From: Corynebacterium anserum
GTDB taxonomy: Bacteria; Actinomycetota; Actinomycetes; Mycobacteriales; Mycobacteriaceae
Length of the DNA: 64,000 nucleotides
NCBI RefSeq assembly: GCF_014262665.1
Contig: NZ_CP046883.1
Span: 620,001 to 684,000, forward strand
Direction of reading: 5' to 3'
Shown here: piece after piece, positions 43,501 to 52,083 of the stretch
Layout of the letters: each line of letters begins with the position of its first letter
Position numbering within the stretch: the first letter of the stretch is position 1
The notes under the pieces: model-generated
What the model was told of the DNA's origin: nothing
The model's database searches: none
Seen by the model: the letters and a program-made list of their open reading frames with translations, nothing else
Program-made: the position numbers and the translations under genes

Positions 43501-44084
43501 CCAGTGGATCTCGTGGCACAAGGTCTAAGAAATCGTCCACTTCCGCAGACCGTGCTGCCGCCCGCCGCGTGGAGTCCAGGCGTGAGAGTGATCAACAACA
43601 GGTTCGCCATGACGATCGAGATCACGGGCGTACAGATGGCATAGAGAAGCAAGGACGCCGCCGTATGCGTCGTGTCGTGCGTTCAGCGCGTCGGGTGGTG
43701 GATCAGCCATCCATGACGCGCCCTGACGAGAACGAAGTCAACGGCTCTGCCCAGGATCACGTGAGTGTTCTTACCCACGAGAACACGCGGAGTTTCGACG
43801 AAGCTCAACGTGAGTTCGATTCCTCTCCGCGCCGAAAGCGAAATACACGAGGCAATTCGCGATCTGATATTCCGCCGCGGCCGGAGGACTTCGCCACTGG
43901 GGTAGCGGCGGAGGACTCCGATGGCAAGAAGTCTTCGCGCCGGCCGATGCGGACAGCTCGCAGGCGCAGTGTGAGGCGTTCTTCCGGCGAGCGCACTGCG
44001 TCGACCGAAAGAAAAACGCAGGCGCAGGCACAAGGAGGGAAACGCCGCGTGAGGCGCGTTGTCCGTCGTGTCAACGAGAACTAG
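40578..44084 (+). CDS. rne: Ribonuclease E/G with IF2_N-like and low-complexity extensions
   Basis: Endoribonuclease for mRNA decay and rRNA processing, 1168 residues. GTG 40578 follows AAAGGAG. Order: an IF2_N-like helical module (HALAKMLGVSSAELLTILAEHSIEG, residues about 24-60), a Lys/Thr-rich H1-like stretch (about 78-135), three 13-residue repeats (192-230), and an acidic region. Then comes the catalytic core: S1 domain from SIVGNIYLGTVQNVLGSMEAAFIDIG (about 485), catalytic Asp in VIDVNTGSF (about 758), second Asp in MIVVDFIDM (about 801) and the zinc-link CEHCGG (about 860). A basic tail follows. The motif RRVRRVV occurs four times. Domain order suits an actinobacterial RNase E. Downstream are rplU-rpmA-obg. 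Confidence 0.95.
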   Translation: MAISSQELSAQAAQIDRDQLGEKTRVHALAKMLGVSSAELLTILAEHSIEGKRPASTVTKQQVGAVLDALASTQTTVNKSGKKTAKNTTKKTAKKTAKKAVAKKTEKTAETTKKTAKKTSNQTAEPTAPVTEESSAQQADNVTVEGKPARQRAKKTVKRTTRKKTSGNTVEAVQSPEASAEPDSPADKNAAEKTSADKSYKDAVEKTPADKNDKEAVEKTSADKSYKDAVEQASEDKDSGQKALAVKSQTDDAEQHHSDVQEEPKEKTTRRRVRRVVRRYGASEQLAQEKSEEHAKETAPGHIDSLSDQDATSQREDTPQSDTESDKEESRSNSARRSRRRRRSRGRRGTRTTGKQEQIEAPLAGEQDNEEDKKTYSDEEERKTHAEEIKPEKLHPAERDEADIVDEPVRVKGSTRLESRRKWRQENRREPRHIVSRSEFLARRESVERKMVVRDSERTDKAGLTTQVGVVEDGMLVEHFVASETQSSIVGNIYLGTVQNVLGSMEAAFIDIGTGRNAVLYAGEMNWHSPHLHTKTRRIDQALKAGDQIMVQVIKDPLGHKGARLTGRISFAGRYLVYFPGGTTAGISRKLPEGERKRLKEILTRVVPGEGGAIIRTAAENVEEERIREDVERLHRIWESVAKEETHARSRKGAKPIALYEEPNMLVKVVRDIFNEDFTELIVEGEQSWSTVRDYVGRMAPDLKDRVVKWHPQRNGGQDVFAAMNLDEQLAKALSRKVWLPSGGHLVFDHTEAMTVIDVNTGSFIGSGGNLEETVTQNNLEAAEEIVRQMRLRDLGGMIVVDFIDMVLEENQDLVLRRLTEFLGRDRTRHKVSEVTSLGLVQMTRKRLGTGLLETFSTVCEHCGGRGVIIHADPVEDHGSDKDFERRDHGNRKVRQQLRREQRLREEAQARRASAEAVQTVHAASTPEDVPEEEAHAKPSETPQNVTQDERAVAHPRRRVRRVVRRHNVPTIETSSGSRGTRSKKSSTSADRAAARRVESRRESDQQQVRHDDRDHGRTDGIEKQGRRRMRRVVRSARRVVDQPSMTRPDENEVNGSAQDHVSVLTHENTRSFDEAQREFDSSPRRKRNTRGNSRSDIPPRPEDFATGVAAEDSDGKKSSRRPMRTARRRSVRRSSGERTASTERKTQAQAQGGKRRVRRVVRRVNEN
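41151..41267 (+). repeat. 39-bp in-frame tandem repeat, three copies, in rne
   Basis: Units 41151-41189, 41190-41228 and 41229-41267 encode EKTSADKSYKDAV, EKTPADKNDKEAV and EKTSADKSYKDAV. Units 1 and 3 are nearly identical. A partial, diverged unit lies on each side. Confidence 0.9.
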
Positions 44085-44125
44085 TGTGACGCATGTGAGC
44101 GGCTGTGAATTCTGTCCGTGAGATT

Positions 44126-44154
44126 TTGGAAAAACCAAGATGAACGGGTAGTCT
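44126..44154 (+). promoter_or_regulatory. Promoter of rplU-rpmA
   Basis: TTGGAA (44126-44131), 17-bp spacer, TAGTCT (44149-44154). The start site would be near 44161, leaving a leader of about 245 nt before rplU. Confidence 0.6.
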
Positions 44155-44404
44155 TGAGCAGTCGCTGTTCAAAACGCCAGTGAACCGCGTCTGTGTGCGC
44201 GGAGGAAAACCCGCTGAGGGCTTTCGTATCACAAGCGCAGACGATACCGCTGAAGATCAACTTCACGCAGTCGTCATGCGGCTACAGGTGTAAAGAACAC
44301 AGTGAAAGACCGAATTGTCCAGTCAGGACGTACACGTTGCATGCCAGCGTCGATGCGGTGTGTGTGGCCTGAGTCGAAGAGAGAAATAAAGGGGTAGCCC
44401 TACC
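44155..44404 (+). other. Long 5' leader of rplU
   Basis: No gene. CGTCTG (44188-44193) and CAGACG (44238-44243) can pair around internal GC-rich hairpins. It may be an autoregulatory ribosomal-protein leader, which is not demonstrated. Confidence 0.35.
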
Positions 44405-44707
44405 ATGTACGCGATCGTCAAGACCGGCGGCAAGCAGTACAAGGTTGCCGAAGGTGACCTCGTCAAGGTCGAGAAGATCGAGGGTGAGCCGGGTAAATCC
44501 GTGGCTCTCACCCCGGTTCTCGTCGTCGACGGCGCAGATGTCACCACCGGTGACAAGCTTGCCAACATCACTGTTAACGCTGAGATCGTTGAGCACGTCC
44601 GCGGCCCTAAAATCAACGGCATGCACTACCGCAACAAGACCGGTTACAAGCGCCGTTACGGCCACCGTCAGGACCTAACCGTCCTGAAGGTCGGCGGTAT
44701 TAAGTAA
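44405..44707 (+). CDS. rplU: 50S ribosomal protein L21
   Basis: A 100-residue 50S subunit protein. It begins [24 protein letters not shown] and ends with the L21 signature region [18 protein letters not shown]. It lies in the conserved rplU-rpmA-obg order with 41 bp to rpmA. A long leader with its own promoter precedes it. Confidence 0.97.
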   Translation: MYAIVKTGGKQYKVAEGDLVKVEKIEGEPGKSVALTPVLVVDGADVTTGDKLANITVNAEIVEHVRGPKINGMHYRNKTGYKRRYGHRQDLTVLKVGGIK

Positions 44708-44748
44708 ATTACCGAGACACGTAATCTTCCTGAAGGAGGGAGAGACTA

Positions 44749-45009
44749 ATGGCACACAAGAAGGGTGCATCTAGCTCCAACAACGGCCGTGACTCCGAGT
44801 CCAAGCGTCTCGGTGTGAAGCGCTTTGGCGGCCAGCAGGTTAAGGCAGGCGAGATTCTTATCCGTCAGCGCGGCACCGCATTCCACCCAGGTGAGAACGT
44901 TGGCCGCGGTGGGGACGATACTTTGTTCGCCCTGAAGCCAGGCGCTGTGAAATTCTCCATTAAGCGCAACCGCCGCACTGTAAACATCGTGGAGAACGAG
45001 GCTGTTTAA
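44749..45009 (+). CDS. rpmA: 50S ribosomal protein L27
   Basis: An 86-residue protein of the peptidyl-transferase vicinity. [48 protein letters not shown] is the family N-terminus, with no N-terminal extension needing removal as in Firmicutes. GAAGGAGGGAG lies just upstream. It is co-transcribed with rplU. Confidence 0.97.
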   Translation: MAHKKGASSSNNGRDSESKRLGVKRFGGQQVKAGEILIRQRGTAFHPGENVGRGGDDTLFALKPGAVKFSIKRNRRTVNIVENEAV

Positions 45010-45048
45010 AGCTTCACCCAAGCCCAACAAGCTTCCACGCTTTGACAC

Positions 45049-45086
45049 GCCGCCAGTGGGACACCCTGCTGGCGGCTTTGTGTATC
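45049..45086 (+). terminator. Terminator of rplU-rpmA
   Basis: GCCGCCAG (45049-45056) pairs with CTGGCGGC (45069-45076), extended by GGG/CCC in the loop; TTTGTGTAT follows. Confidence 0.85.
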
Positions 45087-45183
45087 TCCGCTCGCTCAAA
45101 TTATTCTCTGAGGAAACTGGAGAATAGTGACGAGTGAGACGATGAACAAAGAGAAAATGGCTAAGGACGACGCGCAATAAAAG

Positions 45184-45254
45184 GAACACGTGTGACAGTC
45201 CTATTTCACAAAGATTCAGAACACGTGTGACAGTCCCATCTCACAAAAGATTCA
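45184..45254. repeat. 35/36-bp tandem repeat containing TGTGA-N10-TCACA, upstream of obg
   Basis: Two copies (45184-45218 and 45219-45254) that differ at three positions. Each contains ACACGTGTGACAGTCC and an inverted repeat TGTGA-N10-TCACA. The second copy ends 19 bp before the obg start. Confidence 0.9.
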
Positions 45255-45273
45255 ATGGAAAGGAACACTCCAT

Positions 45274-46788
45274 ATGCCACAGTTTGTTGACCGTGTGGTG
45301 CTGCACTTGCAGGCCGGAGACGGCGGCCATGGCTGTGCATCCGTTCACCGTGAGAAATTTGTTCCGCTCGGTGGGCCAGATGGGGGCAACGGTGGGCATG
45401 GGGGAGACATCGTGCTCGAAGTCTCCCCCCAGGTTCACACTCTCCTTGACTTCCACTTCCACCCGCACATCAAGGCTCAGCGTGGAAATAATGGGGCCGG
45501 GGATAACCGACATGGAGCGCGCGGGGAGGATCGTATCCTTCCCGTGCCAGAAGGCACGGTCGTGCTTGATGATAAAGGCGAGGTGTTGGCAGACCTCACC
45601 GGAATCGGCACCCGCATGATTGTCGCGTCTGGAGGACATGGCGGCCTCGGCAACGCGTCATTGGTTTCCAAAAGCCGTAAGGCGCCGGGTTTTGCCTTGT
45701 TAGGTGAGCCAGGCGAAGCAAAGGATATCGTTCTTGAGCTGAAGTCAATGGCGGACGTGGGCTTGGTGGGATTCCCCTCCGCCGGTAAATCTTCTCTGAT
45801 CTCAGTGCTGTCTGCGGCGAAGCCGAAGATCGCAGACTACCCATTTACTACTCTGGCCCCGAATCTCGGTGTGGTCACTGTGGGGAATGAAGTATTCACA
45901 ATGGCTGATGTTCCAGGTCTGATCCCCGGCGCGTCTGAAGGCAAGGGTCTCGGACTCGATTTCTTGCGCCACATTGAACGCACCGCTGTGCTGGCTCACG
46001 TGGTGGACGCGGCCTGCTTGGAAGCTGAGCGCAATCCGGTGGATGATATTCGTGCCCTGGAGAATGAACTGGCCAACTATCAATCTGAGTTGGCTACTGA
46101 CTCTGGTTTGGGTGATCTACGCGACCGTCCTCGGGTCATCATTTTGAACAAGATGGATGTACCTGATGCCGCTGAGATGGCAGATCTGCAGGAAGAAGAG
46201 CTCAAAGAGTTTGGGTGGCCCATTTTCCGTATTTCTACGGTCGCTCACCAGGGATTGCAGGAGCTTAAATATGCTTTAGCGGACATTGTGAAGCAACATC
46301 GCAAGAATCATCCCGTGGCGTCGCGTCCTCCACAGGTCATTACCCCGAAGGGGTTGCGAAAGAACAGCCGTGGTGGCCACTTTGCGGAATTTGAGGTGCG
46401 ACGCGATCCTCACAGTGATGATGCATTCATCGTCACAGGGGAAAAACTCGAGCGATGGATTCTACAGACCGACTTTGACAATGACGAAGCAGTGGGATTC
46501 CTGGCGGATCGTTTGGCGAAAGCGGGCGTAGAAGACGAACTGTGGAAAGCCGGTGCTCAGGAAGGGTCTGAGGTCACCATTGGGGACATCACGTTCGAAT
46601 GGGATCCGCAGACCGCAGCCGGTGTAGATATGACACCGAGCAGCCGTGGCACGGACAACCGTCTTGTTCAGAACCACCGTGCGACCGCTGAGCAGCGCAA
46701 GCGTGCTTCCCAAGCTCGTCGCGGTTTGATCGATGAATTTGATTATGGCGATGGTGAGGAGGCCTCCACTGAGCGCTGGGAGGGCTAG
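45274..46788 (+). CDS. obg: GTPase ObgE/CgtA
   Basis: Ribosome-associated GTPase linked to 50S maturation and stress. 504 residues: a Gly-rich Obg fold (residues 1-160, [17 protein letters not shown] and [22 protein letters not shown]), the G domain with G1 GFPSAGKSS (about 166-174), G2 TTLAPNLG, G3 DVPGL and G4 NKMD, then the Obg C-terminal domain with [21 protein letters not shown] and an acidic/basic tail. AAAGGAAC lies 9 nt before ATG. A duplicated palindrome-containing repeat directly upstream suggests its own regulation. Confidence 0.96.
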   Translation: MPQFVDRVVLHLQAGDGGHGCASVHREKFVPLGGPDGGNGGHGGDIVLEVSPQVHTLLDFHFHPHIKAQRGNNGAGDNRHGARGEDRILPVPEGTVVLDDKGEVLADLTGIGTRMIVASGGHGGLGNASLVSKSRKAPGFALLGEPGEAKDIVLELKSMADVGLVGFPSAGKSSLISVLSAAKPKIADYPFTTLAPNLGVVTVGNEVFTMADVPGLIPGASEGKGLGLDFLRHIERTAVLAHVVDAACLEAERNPVDDIRALENELANYQSELATDSGLGDLRDRPRVIILNKMDVPDAAEMADLQEEELKEFGWPIFRISTVAHQGLQELKYALADIVKQHRKNHPVASRPPQVITPKGLRKNSRGGHFAEFEVRRDPHSDDAFIVTGEKLERWILQTDFDNDEAVGFLADRLAKAGVEDELWKAGAQEGSEVTIGDITFEWDPQTAAGVDMTPSSRGTDNRLVQNHRATAEQRKRASQARRGLIDEFDYGDGEEASTERWEG

Positions 46789-46826
46789 AGGGATGGCGGG
46801 GTGCTACGGAATACAGGTGATGCTGG

Positions 46827-46832
46827 CATACT
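46827..46832 (+). promoter_or_regulatory. Possible -10 box for leaderless proB
   Basis: CATACT ends 7 nt before ATG 46840. No ribosome site is present at that ATG. Confidence 0.35.
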
Positions 46833-46839
46833 AGTACTC

Positions 46840-48195
46840 ATGCCAACTGGGAAAAACGACGACCACATTGCACAGTCCGATGACCAGAATCCCGCTTCTA
46901 GTGTGTCAGCTGCATTGACTTACTCGGGGCCAGAAGAAGTCTCGGAACCGATCAATACAGTCGCCAGCTATGGGAGCCGTCCGGTTCACCAGCCGGGTCC
47001 GGTGGTACCCGCAACCACCATTGAGTTTCCAGATCCTGAGATCCCAGAGGATCATCCAGCGATGGGGCATGAATCCCGTTACCGTGAGGATATAGCTCGG
47101 GCACGCCGTATTGTGGTGAAAATCGGATCCTCCTCCTTGACGGATGAGAACGGCCATGTGGATCCGCGGCGCATTGACATTATTGCCGATGCCCTCGAAG
47201 CTCGCATGGATCGTGGGTCTGATGTCATCGTCGTGTCTTCTGGTGCCGTGGCCTGCGGCATGGGGCCTTTGGAATTGGCTCAGCGTCCTACGGATCTGGC
47301 GACTAAACAGGCAGCTGCGTCCGTGGGACAGGTTCTTTTAGCGCAGGAATGGGCGCGCAGTTTCGCCCGTTATGGCCGCACCATTGGCCAGGTTCTTCTC
47401 ACTGCATCCGACGCCGGCGTTCGTGATCGCGCTCGTAATGCGCAGCGCACTATTGATCGCCTACGCCAGCTTAAGGCCGTTCCAATTGTGAATGAGAATG
47501 ATACGGTGGCCACCGTCGATATGCGGTTCGGTGACAATGATCGACTCGCTGCCTTAGTCAGCCACTTGGCTTTTGCCGATGCATTGGTTTTGTTGTCTGA
47601 CGTGGATGGATTGTTTGACCGCAACCCGGCAGAACCTGGCGCTCAGTTTGTTCCGGAGGTGAAGTCTGGCAAGGATCTCATGGGTGTGATAGCCGGTGAT
47701 GGGGGGCGCTTAGGAACCGGTGGCATGGCCGCAAAAGTATCCGCTGCTCGCTTGGCTTCTCGCGCGGGCGTGCCTGTACTGCTGACCTCCATGGACAATA
47801 TTGGTGCGGCGCTGGATGATGCCCAGGTGGGGACGTGTTTCTGGCCGCAGGAAGATCGTCTTTCCGCCTGGAAATTCTGGGTACTGTATGCGGCTGACGC
47901 TTCGGGGCGATTGCACCTTGACGAGGGTGCAGTGGCGGCCGTGACTCAGAGCCGTAAATCCCTATTGGCAGTGGGGATTACCCGCGTCGAGGGCGATTTT
48001 TCACAGGGGGACATTGTGGACATCGTGGGTGCCGATGGTGAACTCGTTGGCCGCGGAGAAGTGAATTATGATTCCGCGATGTTGGATGGCATGATAGGCC
48101 GTCCGACCAGCCAGTTGCCTGATTTTGCCCGCCGGCCGGTGGTGCATGCTGATTATCTGTCCACTTACTCCAACCGGGCTCAGTTACCAGGCTAG
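46840..48195 (+). CDS. proB: Glutamate 5-kinase
   Basis: First enzyme of proline synthesis, phosphorylating glutamate. The amino-acid-kinase core runs from [19 protein letters not shown] to the [11 protein letters not shown] segment, followed by [24 protein letters not shown] and a C-terminal PUA domain (from about [29 protein letters not shown]). The start is uncertain. ATG 46840 fits a leaderless message but adds 74 residues of low-complexity sequence before the usual beginning ([14 protein letters not shown] 47062, with AGAGGAT upstream). proA follows 113 bp downstream. Confidence 0.92.
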   Translation: MPTGKNDDHIAQSDDQNPASSVSAALTYSGPEEVSEPINTVASYGSRPVHQPGPVVPATTIEFPDPEIPEDHPAMGHESRYREDIARARRIVVKIGSSSLTDENGHVDPRRIDIIADALEARMDRGSDVIVVSSGAVACGMGPLELAQRPTDLATKQAAASVGQVLLAQEWARSFARYGRTIGQVLLTASDAGVRDRARNAQRTIDRLRQLKAVPIVNENDTVATVDMRFGDNDRLAALVSHLAFADALVLLSDVDGLFDRNPAEPGAQFVPEVKSGKDLMGVIAGDGGRLGTGGMAAKVSAARLASRAGVPVLLTSMDNIGAALDDAQVGTCFWPQEDRLSAWKFWVLYAADASGRLHLDEGAVAAVTQSRKSLLAVGITRVEGDFSQGDIVDIVGADGELVGRGEVNYDSAMLDGMIGRPTSQLPDFARRPVVHADYLSTYSNRAQLPG

Positions 48196-48293
48196 AGGGT
48201 GACTCCGGTGTATGCCGAGCGGTTGAGGTGCGTGGCGTGTAGTGACTTGAGATGTGCACACTCAGATTGCTTTAGGTGTGTGTTAAAAGTCGG

Positions 48294-48299
48294 TACAGT
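48294..48299 (+). promoter_or_regulatory. -10 box for leaderless proA
   Basis: TACAGT ends 8 nt before ATG 48308. No ribosome site is found. Confidence 0.45.
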
Positions 48300-48307
48300 T
48301 GAGTGGC

Positions 48308-49612
48308 ATGTCAAACCCCAATGCGAATTTTCCTGAAGATCTGACCCCCGAACGTCAAGCCGAGCGAGATGAGGTATTATCCAAGGCTCGCAAAGCTAAG
48401 GAAGTTAGTCAGACCACCATTTTGAGCACCGAGCAGAAAAATGAACTGCTCAACGCCGCGGCCGATGCGCTCGAGTCTCAGTCCGCTGCCATTATTGAGG
48501 CTAATGAAAAGGATCTGAGGGCTGGCCGCGAGTGCGGTTTCGCGGATTCTCTCCTGGATCGGTTGGCCTTGGATGAGCAGCGTATTACAGGCATTGCTGG
48601 TGGCCTGCGTCAGGTGGTTGGTTTGCCAGATCCGGTGGGTGAGATTGTCCGGGGATACACTCGTCCCAACGGTTTGCGCATGAAGCAGGTACGTGTGCCA
48701 CTCGGTGTGATGGGGATGGTCTATGAGGCTCGCCCTAATGTCACGGTTGATGCCTTTGGTCTTGCCATCAAATCCGGTAACGTGCCGTTGCTGCGCGGCT
48801 CGAAGTCGGCGCGCTTTACCAATGAAAAACTGGTTGAGATATTGCAAGATACCGCCGAGAAGCATGGTCATCCGCGAGAGATTGTGCAACTCTTGCCATG
48901 CCAGTCGCATGATTCCGTGCACGATCTCATCACTGCGCGCGGCTTGGTTGATGTGGTTATTCCCCGTGGTGGAGCAGGGTTGATTAACGCCGTGGTCATG
49001 GGGGCTACTGTCCCTGCCATCGAAACCGGTACGGGCAACTGTCATTTCTACATTGACAAGTCCGCCAACCTCGATGAAGCCATTGACTTGGTGGTGAATG
49101 GTAAGACTCGCCGCGTTTCTGTGTGCAATGCCACGGAGGTTGTTCTTCTCGACGCCGCTCTCAGCAACAATGACAAAACCCGAGTGCTCAAGGCGCTGCA
49201 GGATGCTGGGGTGACCATTCACGGTGACAAGTCTGAGCTGGATGACTTGATTGGCGATGTTATTCAGGCGGAGGAAGAGGACTGGAGTGACGAATATCTG
49301 AGTATGGACATCGCGGCGAAGATCGTTGATGGTGTCGAAGAGGCAGTAAAGCACATTACTCAGTACTCTTCTGGCCACACCGAGGGTATTTCTGCCACCG
49401 ATTACGGAGTGATTAATTACTTCGAGAAATTCGTGGACTCTTCCACACTGGCCATTAACGCATCTACTGCGTGGACCGATGGAGAAATGTTTGGATTCGG
49501 GGCAGAGATCGGCATCTCCACCCAGAAGTTGCACGCGCGCGGGCCGATGGCTCTGCCAGAATTGACCTCCACCAAATGGGTTCTCAATGGCGAAGGTCAT
49601 GCCCGCCCATAA
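48308..49612 (+). CDS. proA: Gamma-glutamyl phosphate reductase
   Basis: Reduces glutamyl 5-phosphate to the semialdehyde in proline synthesis; 434 residues from ATG 48308 (a TTG three codons upstream is less likely). The aldehyde-dehydrogenase fold shows VPLGVMGMVYEARPNVTVDAFGLAIKSGNVPLLRGSKSA, the catalytic Cys in VSVCNATEVVLLD near residue 272, and the C-terminal TDGEMFGFGAEIGISTQKLHARGPM. Its own -10 box suggests transcription independent of proB. The gene is followed by an inverted-repeat cluster and a convergent gene. Confidence 0.95.
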   Translation: MSNPNANFPEDLTPERQAERDEVLSKARKAKEVSQTTILSTEQKNELLNAAADALESQSAAIIEANEKDLRAGRECGFADSLLDRLALDEQRITGIAGGLRQVVGLPDPVGEIVRGYTRPNGLRMKQVRVPLGVMGMVYEARPNVTVDAFGLAIKSGNVPLLRGSKSARFTNEKLVEILQDTAEKHGHPREIVQLLPCQSHDSVHDLITARGLVDVVIPRGGAGLINAVVMGATVPAIETGTGNCHFYIDKSANLDEAIDLVVNGKTRRVSVCNATEVVLLDAALSNNDKTRVLKALQDAGVTIHGDKSELDDLIGDVIQAEEEDWSDEYLSMDIAAKIVDGVEEAVKHITQYSSGHTEGISATDYGVINYFEKFVDSSTLAINASTAWTDGEMFGFGAEIGISTQKLHARGPMALPELTSTKWVLNGEGHARP

Positions 49613-49697
49613 AAGGTATGGGTAAGCATTTCTGAGGGGAAACGTTTTCTGCCCGGAGCTGAACTGCGGTGCGGTAGCTCTATGACATGGCGCGTTA

Positions 49698-49747
49698 ACT
49701 ACGCTGTGGCGCAATAGGTACGCGGGCGTAGTGCAATATAACTACGC
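49698..49747. repeat. Triple ACTACGC inverted/direct repeat between proA and the YwiC-like gene
   Basis: ACTACGC (49698-49704), its complement GCGTAGT (49726-49732) and ACTACGC again (49741-49747). The outer two carry similar flanks (TGTGGCGCA and TGCGGTGCG). Two alternative hairpins are possible. Confidence 0.7.
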
Positions 49748-49777
49748 TGCGGTGCGGATGGAGATCACACTGACGTC

Positions 49778-50719
49778 CTAGAAAAATGCAATGGCTACGC
49801 AGCCCACGGCCAACGTGAGAGTGGGCCATATTTCCCGCATACCCACGCGCTTGGGAGTCCACGCGCGTGGGTTGTTTGCAGCCAACGCTGGAACTCGCCA
49901 TGCTCTGTAGAGGCACCACGCCATAGTGAGGATAAATATCAACGCGCTAGGCCAAAAGACGCCCAAAATAAGAAGCGGCACACACATGATGGACACCACG
50001 ATGAGGGCGATGAAGTGGTAGATCACCGAGAATTTTACGTAGGACGGATTACCTTTTTCACGGATTAACGTCTTGACGTAAGGGATCGTTCCGACAAAGT
50101 ACAGCGCGACGCACAGCGTCGCGATGATCAGCTGTGCCGGAGCGTAGAAGAAGAAGCCTGGCGGTCCCTGGACAGCAGCCGAGACCATGACCGGAATCAT
50201 GAGAGAACTCGCCACCGTAGTGGACACTCCACTGGATAGGGAGCGGGGGTGACGTCGAATAACTTCCACGAATGCCCAAACGACCAGGGGAAGAAATATG
50301 GGAACCCACCACAGCATCTGCCAATTCATAGCAAGGGCGGACAACCCAGCGATGACAGTGATAGCACCGTAGACAACAAGCGGTGCGCGATATTCTTTTT
50401 TGCGCTGCTTGCTACGGGTCTTATGCCACAACCCGAAAGCGTAGAAAGCGAAATAGCCGAAGAGCCACATCACTGCGATTGCCGCCATGAGTGCATACAC
50501 CTTAAAACGCTCCGGAGTTCCCGGGGCAGCAGGACTCAACAGCAGACCCAAAATCACGCCGACGAACATGGGCATGATAAGCATCGCCCATGCGCCGTGT
50601 TGATTGGGCACCCATGCATTGCCGCGTGACTGACGCTTACGGCGGCGAGTGGAGGTACCCGGACGCTCCCTGTGCGAAGACTTAGAGGATGTGACCGGGG
50701 AGGTTGGTTGACGGGACAT
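49778..50719 (-). CDS. YwiC-like integral membrane protein
   Basis: A 313-residue membrane protein. A basic N-terminus (about 35 residues, SSHRERPGTSTRRRKRQSRG) leads to WVPNQHGAWAMLIMPMFVGVILG, the conserved first segment of the YwiC-like family (HGAWAM). About nine membrane helices follow. Function is unknown; in actinobacteria it often lies near nadD, which here is divergent with only 41 bp between start codons, so the promoters overlap. No ribosome site is evident for either gene. Confidence 0.82.
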   Translation of the reverse strand: MSRQPTSPVTSSKSSHRERPGTSTRRRKRQSRGNAWVPNQHGAWAMLIMPMFVGVILGLLLSPAAPGTPERFKVYALMAAIAVMWLFGYFAFYAFGLWHKTRSKQRKKEYRAPLVVYGAITVIAGLSALAMNWQMLWWVPIFLPLVVWAFVEVIRRHPRSLSSGVSTTVASSLMIPVMVSAAVQGPPGFFFYAPAQLIIATLCVALYFVGTIPYVKTLIREKGNPSYVKFSVIYHFIALIVVSIMCVPLLILGVFWPSALIFILTMAWCLYRAWRVPALAANNPRAWTPKRVGMREIWPTLTLAVGCVAIAFF

Positions 50720-50747
50720 GACTCATAGACCTCGACAGTGTTTCACC

Positions 50748-50753
50748 TAGAAT
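50748..50753 (+). promoter_or_regulatory. -10 box for leaderless nadD
   Basis: TAGAAT ends exactly 7 nt before ATG 50761. Confidence 0.55.
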
Positions 50754-50760
50754 TGCCACC

Positions 50761-51405
50761 ATGGTTTCAACAACTAACGGTAACTCGCGGCCGACGCGGG
50801 TGGGAATAATGGGAGGCACATTCGACCCCATCCACAACGGTCACTTAGTCGCAGGAAGCGAAGTTGCCGACATGTTTGATCTAGACGTGGTGGTGTATGT
50901 ACCGACAGGTCAGCCATGGCAGAAGAAGGATCGCTCAGTATCTTCGGCGGAAGATCGCTATCTGATGACAGTCATTGCTACGGCATCCAACCCCCGTTTC
51001 GAGGTTTCCCGAGCCGATATAGATCGGGGTGGAGATACCTACACTATTGACACGTTGGCAGACATACGGGCCGAGTATCCGGGTGCAGAACTGTTCTTCA
51101 TCACGGGAGCTGATGCATTGAACAAGATTGTGACGTGGCGCGACTGGGAGTCCATGTTCGATCTCGCGCACTTTGTGGGCGTGACTCGGCCGGGGTACGA
51201 GCTCCCCGGGCACGGGGTGGGCAGCAGCGAACATCCCCTTCAACGAGAGATGGATGAGGGGCGGCTGAGCCTTGTGGAAATTCCGGCGATGGCGATTAGT
51301 TCCACAAACTGTCGAGAGAGAGCTGCAGCTGGTCGTCCTGTGTGGTATCTCGTACCCGATGGGGTGGTGCAATACATAGCCAAGCACCGCATGTATGTGC
51401 AATAG
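50761..51405 (+). CDS. nadD: Nicotinate-nucleotide adenylyltransferase
   Basis: Makes deamido-NAD from nicotinate mononucleotide and ATP; 214 residues. The nucleotidyltransferase motifs are [16 protein letters not shown] (residues 19-34) and the C-terminal ISSTNCRER. The conserved [17 protein letters not shown] segment lies between. It heads nadD-rsfS-gpgP-degV, the order also found in mycobacteria (Rv2421c-Rv2417c region). It probably starts leaderless from the -10 at 50748. Confidence 0.96.
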   Translation: MVSTTNGNSRPTRVGIMGGTFDPIHNGHLVAGSEVADMFDLDVVVYVPTGQPWQKKDRSVSSAEDRYLMTVIATASNPRFEVSRADIDRGGDTYTIDTLADIRAEYPGAELFFITGADALNKIVTWRDWESMFDLAHFVGVTRPGYELPGHGVGSSEHPLQREMDEGRLSLVEIPAMAISSTNCRERAAAGRPVWYLVPDGVVQYIAKHRMYVQ

Positions 51406-51437
51406 GCACGCGCATGGATTGGGCACGCGCATGGATT
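51405..51437. repeat. 16-bp tandem duplication (17-bp period) between nadD and rsfS
   Basis: GGCACGCGCATGGATT occurs at 51405-51420 and again at 51422-51437 without mismatch. The first copy begins in the nadD stop codon. Confidence 0.88.
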
Positions 51438-51505
51438 AACTGCACAAACACCGGTAGGCTATTTGTGTTTTAACGCATAAACCGTGCTTGGTGAAAGGTT
51501 CATTT

Positions 51506-51979
51506 TTGACTGCGACTTCTGAGTCCATTGCACTGGCATCTGCAGCAGCACGTGCCGCATCGGACAAGCTGGCCGAAGATATTCTGGTGATTGATGTCTC
51601 TGATCGTTTGGCGATCACTGACTGCTTTGTTGTGGCTTCTGGCGACAACGAGCGCATGGTCAATTCCATTGTTGATGAAGTGGAAGATGCGCTCAGCGAG
51701 TTGGGCGAGAAACCTCTACGCCGAGAAGGCCGAGGTGACGGACATTGGGTACTGCTGGATTACGGTAGCGTGGTGGTTCACGTGCAACGTGCTCAGGAAC
51801 GTGAGTTCTACGCCCTGGATCGTTTGTGGCGCGATGCTCCTCAGATTGCAGTTGATGGTGTGGAACAGATTGATCGAGGAACCAACTGGGACGAAGACAC
51901 GGAGGTTGACGTCCTGGAAGCTACCAGCGTGGATGACCTGCCACTAGCTGGCCCCACCCCTGATGTGGACGAACTGTAG
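51506..51979 (+). CDS. rsfS: Ribosomal silencing factor RsfS
   Basis: Binds ribosomal protein L14 and blocks subunit joining under nutrient limitation. 157 residues from TTG 51506, chosen because GTGAAAGG lies 6-13 nt upstream; an in-frame GTG at 51488 is part of that site. Family motifs are DILVIDVSDRLAITDCFVVASGDNERMVNSIVDEVE, RREGRGDGHWVLLDYGSVVVHVQ and the REFYALDRLWRDAP end. A nonconserved acidic tail of about 45 residues follows, longer than in E. coli (105 residues). Confidence 0.93.
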   Translation: MTATSESIALASAAARAASDKLAEDILVIDVSDRLAITDCFVVASGDNERMVNSIVDEVEDALSELGEKPLRREGRGDGHWVLLDYGSVVVHVQRAQEREFYALDRLWRDAPQIAVDGVEQIDRGTNWDEDTEVDVLEATSVDDLPLAGPTPDVDEL

Positions 51980-52083
51980 GAAGAGCGAAGAACCCCTGTT
52001 CGTCCCCCTTGGCTGATTATGGTTGTGGGTGTGATGGATGACGTGGACTGCTGCATAGTGATGAGAGGAGAGTGAGACATCAC

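Noticed and set aside
48377-49714. 445-codon minus-strand open frame opposite proA
   Set aside because: No domain pattern; proA on the plus strand is complete.
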